Assembly (NCBI RefSeq): GCF_963675165.1
Contig: NC_087379.1
Span: 7,098,339 to 7,162,338 of the forward strand
Direction of reading: 5' to 3'
Length of the DNA: 64,000 nucleotides
From: Halichondria panicea
Lineage: Eukaryota; Porifera; Demospongiae; Suberitida; Halichondriidae
A program made the position numbers and the translations under genes. Numbering within the stretch: position 1 is the stretch's first letter; every line of letters starts with the position of its first letter. The notes under the pieces are model-generated. The model made no database searches. It worked only from the letters and a program-made list of their open reading frames with translations, and had not been told where the DNA came from. This document shows positions 57,282 through 64,000 of the stretch, in pieces.

Positions 57282-57849
57282 TCAGAGATCATCGTCCAGA
57301 ATGTGTTTATTCCCTTCACACTCAGCGTCATTGTAATTATAGTAACGGAATCCAAAGAAACCGTGGGAATTGCCCAGACTCTTGGCAGTCCTGCAGTCAG
57401 GGTCACTCAGTCCAACCACATTGACGTCAGCCTGCAGGATATATACAAGCCAGCTGATTTATAATAATTATTATCATACATCAATCAATAACAGGCGCTG
57501 AAGACAAACAAACACATGTGATATTGTTTGGTAAACTTACATTCTCTGCAGGTTTGGTTGGGATTTGCTCAGGGCTGGTCCCCCTTGTCACGCATTTGTT
57601 AGCAGCGTGTACTTCAGCGTAGCCGGAGTCGATACTGCCCTCAAGGTGGACTGTCCGTTCTACAGCAGTGGTCGTTGCCGTGGCTTCAAAGGGAGATTTC
57701 GGAGCTCGTTGATTCTCAGGCAGAGCGTTGTCTATAGCAGCAGGGCTCAGAGTGACTACTAGAAAATCTTCAGCTTCTTCATAAGAGATATGTTCTCCAG
57801 TTCCACCATAGTAGCCCTGCCCTCTTCCCTTGTCCACTGCATTCCCCAT
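57282..57849 (-). CDS. Small orphan protein with N-terminal MG motif (152 aa)
   Basis: Exons 57541-57849 and 57282-57431 join in phase 0. The protein starts MGNAVDKGRG; Gly2 with small residues after it could be N-myristoylated, although position 6 is Asp rather than the usual Ser/Thr. The middle is low-complexity and acidic/Thr-rich. The second exon is ordered-looking, with VVGLSDPDCRTAKSLGNSHG and FFGFRYYNYNDAEC, ending in DDDL. I recognise no family. A head-to-head arrangement with CDKAL1 (277 bp apart) and clean splice sites support a real gene. Confidence 0.6.
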
Positions 57850-58126
57850 ACTTAGTAGTTTATAGGGCGGCTAGCTCTCGTGTACGGCCGCTCAACTTCT
57901 TGATGCAACAGGTTCTTGTGTCTTTGCAAAGTAAGTTTGCCAGCAATGCAATGTGACGGCTGCAACAGTACGTACAGATGAATCTCATTCACACAAACTT
58001 CAGGCCGGCCAGGTGAGCGATTGACCTCTCACTTTTAGGTGGTTTTATACTAATGATATTCATAGAATAGACGTATTCCTGTACCGACCATTACCCACCA
58101 CGTGTTGTTATTTCTCCCACTGCAAA
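57850..58126. promoter_or_regulatory. Bidirectional promoter between orphan gene and CDKAL1
   Basis: 277 bp between divergent start codons. It contains CAGGCCGGCCAGG and TACGGCCGCTC GC-rich spots in an otherwise AT-rich region, and no TATA box. Confidence 0.45.
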
Positions 58127-58600
58127 ATGTCATCCTGCCCTGAAACACTCGCTACCTCTCCCCCTCCTACTGGATGTGATGATGAAGTGGATGACATCGA
58201 AGACTGCATGTCAGGAGTCAAGTTGCCCAGCCCGTCAGATAGAATCAGAGATGAGAACAAGATCCTCCCGAAAGCTTTACGAAGGAAACCGTCGTCATCG
58301 ACAACGTCCCCTGTTGCCGTTGGAGATAGTTTTATCCCTGGCACTCAGTCAGTGTTCATCAAGACGTGGGGTTGTTCACATAACAACAGTGATGGAGAGT
58401 ACATGGCTGGACTCCTGGGTGCCAGCGGTTACACCATCACTGGTATGAACCAACCAATCAGTATACACGTGCGCACGCACGGTGATATTGTAGAATCAAC
58501 ATTGTTACATTATAATAATAACTAGTGGTCTACATAAATTGATCATTCTGTTGATAACGTAATTACACTAATTTCATTGTGTACACACACACACACACAC

Positions 58601-58638
<38 letters not shown>

Positions 58639-61600
58639 GTGCTCTTGGTACACAGTATAATACCGTATAAGCTCTATTTAAGGCACCACATAAAATATTT
58701 TCGCTGGTATAGATGGCTGTATTCAGAGGTGGAAAATTTAGTTTTGAGGCTGGGTGGCGTGTCTTTAGAGGGCTGCCTTCTAATTGGAGATAAAAAAAAA
58801 CAGCTTTTACAACCTCTAATACGGCTACCTTTACCAGCGTAAATAGTTTTATGTGGCGCCTTAAATAGAGCTTATATGGTTAATTTTATTATTCACGTGT
58901 TTTATCAATGCCCCTCCCCCCCTACTAGACTCTCCGCTGAGTGCAGATCTATGGCTGCTCAACAGCTGTACAGTGAAGGGACCCTCAGAGGATGGCCTCA
59001 AGAACTCCATCAGGAAAGGGCGTGAGTTGGGGAAGCCCCTCGTCGTTGCTGGCTGTGTGCCTCAGGGGCAGAGAAACCATGGCGATATTCAAGGGCTCTC
59101 CGTAATTGGAGTAAGTAGAGAGAAAGATATCTATTTAAACATAATGTTTTCGGTATTACTTCAGGTGCAGCAGATTGATCGCGTGGTGGAGGTGGTGGAG
59201 GAAACCCTACAAGGTCGCTCCGTACGGCTGTTTGGTCAGCGGAGGTCCAACGGGGTTAAAGTGGGCGGGGCTCCTCTGGACCTGCCCAAGATTAGGAAGA
59301 ATCCTCTCATCGAGATCATTGCCATCAATACTGGGTGAGTGAGTGTGCTGTAACGTAACATTTATTGTAGATGCCAAAAAAAATTTTTAGCGTACGATTA
59401 AAACTAACTAAGAAAAGTCTGTTTGGGAAGCGTACTCTCTAAAAGAATTCCTTCTAAGCTTTCAGAAAATTATTTTATTGTTCAGTTCAGCGCTAAGATT
59501 AAAGAGTAGTGCCTTTATTCACAGTATCAAGTACACACACAGTGTTGAAACCTCTCCCCCTCTTCCTTCTTTCAGATGTTTGAACCAGTGCACGTACTGC
59601 AAGACCAAGCATGCTCGAGGGGACCTGGGCAGTTACCCACCAGAGGAGATAGTCACCAGAGCAGAACAGGCATTCACAGGTACACTTAACTTATATTGTT
59701 GGAAATTTTTTTGTGTGATAATTTTTTTGTCTTCCTAGAGGGTGTTGTAGAGATATGGTTGACTAGTGAGGATCTTGGAGCTTATGGTCGTGATATTGGA
59801 GTCACCCTGCCCGAGTTGCTATGGAAACTAGTTGCCGTGGTTCCAGAGGGATGTATGATTCGTCTCGGAATGACCAACCCACCGTATATTATGGAGCATG
59901 TCAAGGTATTGTACTGTGTCACCTTTCGTGTAACTTGAGTTAGGAACGTCCAATTTCAAAACTAAAATATGCATTTAGTAGCTATTTGGTAGTGCTACAA
60001 TATGGTAGATCAGCGATTGTTTTCGGGCTCAACTGTGTGTGTTAGTGAATGGGTGTTTTTTTCTTGAGAGGCCATAACTTTAGTTACATGTCCAATTATA
60101 CAGAAATTGTATTTAGGAAGTCATTTACATGATGGCAGTTTTGGTCAAAATGTTTGGGATAGGTCAATTTCCTAAGCTCTAGTCATGCTACTCTCCCACC
60201 TCTCACTGACAGGAGATGGCGGCCATCTTGTGCCACCCTCGTGTGTATTCGTTCCTGCACATCCCAGTGCAGTGTGGCTCTGACAATGTCCTGGGAGACA
60301 TGAAGAGAGAGTACTCCAGTGGAGACTTTAGGTTCCTCGTGGACTACCTCAAGAAACAGTGAGTGCACTTAAAGGTCGTATGTGGGTACAGAGAGAACTG
60401 AAAATAATGTTTGAAGTTTGTAGCAGGTGGCTGTGGTGCCTGCTGCCTATATAGAGTTGCCCTACCACCTGCAAGGAAGTCACTATTTGTGTCAATGTGT
60501 GTGTCTACCATGTGTGTTTGTTTAGTGTTGGCCCAATTCAACACAGCCTCTTTTTTAATGCGTCTTTCTGAGATTGTGTGTGTGTGTGTTGTGGGGATGG
60601 AAGGACATTGTATATGTATCTGTGTAATGGGAAGGTTATCGGGGGAGGGGGGTGAATGACCTCTGTGTGCATGTGATTGCATTTTATAATAGTAGCTGTG
60701 AATTGTGCAATCAGCAGCTCATAAATTTTGAATATCTCAATAATCATAGACAATGAATAATGCAATGTCAGCCAGATCACAGCTGTTGGTAGTAGGGGTC
60801 ATAGTGGTGTATAATACCTGTACTGCTGGTATTGTGTTGGATTGTTGTTGTGGATTGTTATTAGTTCTCACGAGTTATAATTATGGTTTCTCCACATTTG
60901 ATGCTGTATGTTTTCTTGTCCACCCTCACACACACACACACAGTGTACCTGGGGTCACCATAGCCACTGACATCATCTGTGGCTTCCCAACAGAGACACC
61001 TGAGGTAAGAAACATTCACATTATGGTGGGCCTATCATAATGTTATGCACCACTAGTGGGTACCTCGATACATGTAGGAGTACCTCTTGTACAACACTTG
61101 CCATGTACATGTACGTGTGTGAATACATGTACGTGTGCATATGATTTCAATAAAAAGACCTCCGGCTGTTATGTGACTGTAAACTACATAGCAGCCTCTC
61201 TACTTGTATAGAAAGTGATGTAAGAGTTGATTTGTAGCCCAAACTCCACAAGTGGGCAGCTCACTGAGTATTCTGTCATAATAATCATAATTATTTTTGA
61301 TCTCTGCAGTATAGCATGAATTTTTCGTGGCACTTGAATGTCCTCTAAAAAAGCATTTCGTTTACCTAATTTTTGTCTCGAAATATCGCGCTATACAATA
61401 TAATTTGGTATTCACTATCATGTGGTATTGACCCCCCCCCCTACAGGACTTCCTGAATACGCTGTCTCTGGTGACAGAGTACAAGTTCCCTAGTTTGTTC
61501 ATCAACCAGTTCTACCCTCGTCCCGGCACACCGGCTGCTAGGATGAAGCGAGTGCCCACACAAGAGGTCAAGAGGCGGAGCAGGGAACTATCCCAGGTGA

Positions 61601-62587
61601 CACCTCACAGGAGATATACGTGGTCGTGGTATAGTATCTAGTATCTGCTGTTTGATTGTGATAATTACTAGCTAGCCCTGCTGTTTGTGATCGTATTTAA
61701 TACCCTTAAGTTTATATAAGATGAGAATCACAACTACATTTTGCAAGGTTACATACATGCATGTGTTATACATGTACAATTGTCTTTATACTCACATTCT
61801 TAGCAGCTTTTCGTGACAGTCTTTGATGGCCTATGATAGTGCTGTGTTGTGTTGTGTCTCCACTATTGCAGTTGTTTCAGTCGTACCGTCCCTATGACGA
61901 CAAGGTTGGCGAGAAACAGGTTGTCCTGGCAACGGAGGTATCTCACGATGAGCAGTATTATGTCGCCCACAACAAGTTCTATGAACAAGTGAGCTCATAA
62001 TTAGATATGGGAGAGCTACCGTATCGTATTACTAGAATATTTTGCGCGCGAAAAATCTTTGCGAATGAGCCAAATCACAGCCTTTTGCGTTCTGACTATT
62101 GCGTTCTGGTATATAGTGTTATACATTGTAACCCCCTGGAGCATGCCCCCCCCTCTTTGTGTGCATATATTAGAGTCCCCATAGCTTTCTCTTAAACACT
62201 AGTAGAGTGTTCACCATATACGTATGTCACCACACACGTTCACTCCTCCCCTCCCTCGTGCAGGTACTGGTCCCTAAGGACCCTCAACTACTGGGCAAGA
62301 CATTCGAGGTCCTCATCACGACCACTGGGAAACACTTTCTGAAGGGAGACGTGGTGACCAACTCGTTGGTGAGGATCCCGCCACGCCCCGCCCCCCTACC
62401 AGCCGGGGCCGTAAGCGGAGGACAAAAATGGAAAGAGGAACGATCTCCAGTTACCCCATCTCCACCTAAGACGTGGTATAGGAGTAGCCTTTGCTCAATT
62501 GACTTGCTGCTACTGTTCTCAGCTTTGCTTGTGATTTGTGCTGGCATTTTGGTGCAATACAGACCATATTTTCCCATGTTTTCATGA
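58127..62587 (+). CDS. CDKAL1: tRNA-t6A37 methylthiotransferase (578 aa)
   Basis: Ten exons: 58127-58442, 58929-59110, 59165-59334, 59576-59679, 59739-59905, 60213-60358, 60944-61004, 61447-61596, 61872-61988, 62264-62587, total 1737 nt. The MTTase N-terminal domain has [11 protein letters not shown] and later NSCTVK and GCVPQ, whose cysteines hold one iron-sulphur cluster. The radical-SAM core has [15 protein letters not shown] (CxxxCxxC). A TRAM-type domain follows (around [19 protein letters not shown]) and a hydrophobic C-terminal anchor ([17 protein letters not shown]). The enzyme adds the methylthio group to t6A37 of tRNA-Lys(UUU) at the ER. Length is almost the same as the human protein's 579 aa. 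Confidence 0.93.
58582..58631. repeat. (CA)n microsatellite in CDKAL1 intron 1
   Basis: Simple CA repeat with one missing C, just upstream of an inverted-repeat element. Confidence 0.85.
58662..58880. mobile_element. Inverted-repeat element in CDKAL1 intron 1
   Basis: Arms of about 45 bp, from ACCGTATAAGCTCTATTTAA to TTAAATAGAGCTTATATGGT, surround a non-coding 130-bp core. Non-autonomous; superfamily unknown. Confidence 0.65.
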
Positions 62588-62771
62588 ATCATTATTATTT
62601 TTGTTCACCATTCTGTAATGAATTCATGTAATTATTATTAATTGGACAAAAATCGTTTCATTAGAAAAAACTCGGTTTAGTTAGTATAATTATTTTGTGA
62701 CGATTCGTACCAGATCTTTAAAATTATGTAAAACCAGACTTGTCCCTGAGCTAGCTAGAGGGCTTGTCATA

Positions 62772-63570
62772 ATGTCTGAAGACAGTGACTTCCCAGGTCT
62801 GAATAAGAAACACGGCTTCTTCAAAGTCATTGAACGTAACCAAAAGGATAGAGATGATTATCATCACAAGCAGGAGCCCATCAAACAGGTTCAAATCTGT
62901 TTAATTAATTAGATTTCCAGGTGCATGTTATTGCTAGTGATTGTGTACGTACATGTATGCTTTAAACGTTATCTAAATGCAAACCTGTCTGCATTCACTC
63001 TACAGGCTCGAAGTGGGGCAGTAAAGAGTGAGAGGAGGCCTCAGCGACGACCCCCTGCAGAGCTGTACCGACCCCCCATACAAAAGGGGGAGGGGCTGTA
63101 CTGCATCGAGATAGAGGTGGTCCCAGGGAAATGGCACCAGGAGGTCATTGAGGAGGTACGTGGGCGGGGGAACTAAACTATCTCCAATCAATCTAGCCAT
63201 TACTCATTTTGCTACGTACATGTACATACTTTTGTGTGCACACTTATCCTTCTTGACACCTTCCCTCAAGCTGTTAATGCTATATACACCTATTATATTA
63301 AATTGTCACCTTCCCTTTATAAGCTGGGCCTAACCTGTGTCTACTATGATCTCATTCCTTTATATGTTACTTTCCCCTCATGGAGGAGGGGGGCTAACTT
63401 ATATATTTATATTACATGTACACGCACCTATTGTCCTTTGCTTGCTCATGCAGACTGGGCGTGGGCGGGAGGTATCAAGGTCTATCTCACGACAGTACAG
63501 ACTGGACACTGTCAAGCAGCAAGCTATTAGTGAACTGATCTCGGAATTTGAATCGAGTCTTGAACTGTGA
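62772..63570 (+). CDS. Small unrecognised basic protein (127 aa)
   Basis: Exons 62772-62888, 63006-63155 and 63454-63570 all join in phase 0 and total 384 nt. The protein begins MSEDSDFPGLNKKHGFFKVI, has a basic middle (KSERRPQRRPPAELYRPP), then GLYCIEIEVVPGKWHQEVIE, and ends in a helix ISELISEFESSL. The arginine/proline stretch with LYRPP recalls RNA-associated proteins, but I cannot assign a family. The start could be further upstream (62697 is in frame), and exon starts are chosen from acceptors. Confidence 0.6.
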
Positions 63571-63770
63571 CAATTGAACTATATATCTATGTCAGCCTAT
63601 GCTAATAATTATGTTAGCCAAATATCACTTTCGAATCACTTGATTATCATCATTATTTGAATATTTATGAATTTCAAATTTTAAAACTGTTTTACATGTA
63701 CAATTGCAAGGTACACAACTATATATAAACACATAGTTCAGAGTTCTCTGCAGGTGGTGTGTTGATGAGG
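63571..63770. other. Short intergenic gap between convergent genes
   Basis: Two hundred bases of AT-rich DNA between the stop codons of converging genes. No further feature seen. Confidence 0.5.
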
Positions 63771-64000
63771 TCAGAGGTCAACTGCCCTCCCCTCCTTCAG
63801 AGACACCTCACACGCATCAGCCACTCTAGTAGCCAGCAACGTCTGTTCCCGAGTCACACACGATGGCTGGGTGGGGTCTCGTAGCAGTGTGATGAAGTGG
63901 TCCAGCTCCAGACGATAGGCCGCCTCGTAGCGTTGAGGGAAAGAATAGAGGAGGGGCTTCATGGTGACCCCACCATTTGCCGAGAGAGAGACAGAATCCT
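63771..64000 (-). CDS. Gfo/Idh/MocA-type oxidoreductase, C-terminal end (partial)
   Basis: The frame is open from the window edge to the TGA at 63771-63773. Its end reads FPQRYEAAYRLELDHFITLL, then ATRVADACEVSLKEG. The Y-x-x-A-Y-x-x-E-L-x-x-F helix followed by an A-D-A-C/A-x-x-S helix is the C-terminal signature of the family that includes inositol 2-dehydrogenase. The Rossmann domain lies beyond the window. The exact substrate is open. Confidence 0.6.
   Translation of the reverse strand, partial: DSVSLSANGGVTMKPLLYSFPQRYEAAYRLELDHFITLLRDPTQPSCVTREQTLLATRVADACEVSLKEGRAVDL

Overview
The window reads as nuclear DNA of an early-branching metazoan, most likely a demosponge such as Amphimedon queenslandica. 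This is inferred from short GT-AG introns, AT-rich DNA full of small inverted-repeat transposons, animal genes (CDKAL1, a proton-activated chloride channel) and a tandem expansion of ankyrin/ZU5/Death-domain genes. No species-specific marker was read. All gene models were assembled by hand from splice signals and reading phase, and where a gene is complete its exon lengths sum to a multiple of three.

Left and middle (1-53998) hold three tandem + strand paralogues with the order ankyrin repeats, ZU5-like domain, a conserved unknown region, a helical module and a Death domain. Gene 1 (1-15312) enters from the left. Gene 2 (28936-43915) is a complete model of 975 aa. Gene 3 (48258-53998) is a compact complete model of 710 aa. 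Ankyrin repeats lie one per 99-nt phase-0 exon, inside amplified units whose introns are almost identical between copies. The repeat residues that usually face a ligand differ, while the rest of each repeat barely changes. With Death (and one CARD-like) domains attached, this suggests a diversifying recognition-and-signalling family, possibly innate immune or self/non-self; that role is inference. Downstream of the genes 1 and 2 stop codons lie decayed exons: a second Death domain with a shared internal deletion, helical exons and, after gene 2 only, an intact CARD-like exon.

Between genes 1 and 2 (20435-28900) are an intron-bearing piggyBac element with a proline-rich tandem repeat and two frame lesions, a third partial copy of the 3' half of the gene, and a histidine-acid-phosphatase pseudogene. 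The piggyBac lies exactly at the junction of two duplicated blocks.

Many non-autonomous transposons can be delimited by terminal inverted repeats and target duplications, several with empty sites in a paralogue: TA-flanked families at 74, 704, 36920 and 48913, and elements with 9-bp duplications at 1924, 4015 and 16565.

Right (54500-64000) is an ordinary gene-dense segment: an NmrA-like Rossmann protein (-), a PACC1/TMEM206-type chloride channel (+), a small orphan with a possible myristoylation motif (-), a CDKAL1 tRNA methylthiotransferase (+), a small unrecognised gene (+) and the 3' end of a Gfo/Idh/MocA-type oxidoreductase (-). Two of these neighbours form head-to-head pairs with short shared promoters. 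I saw no rRNA, tRNA or CRISPR.
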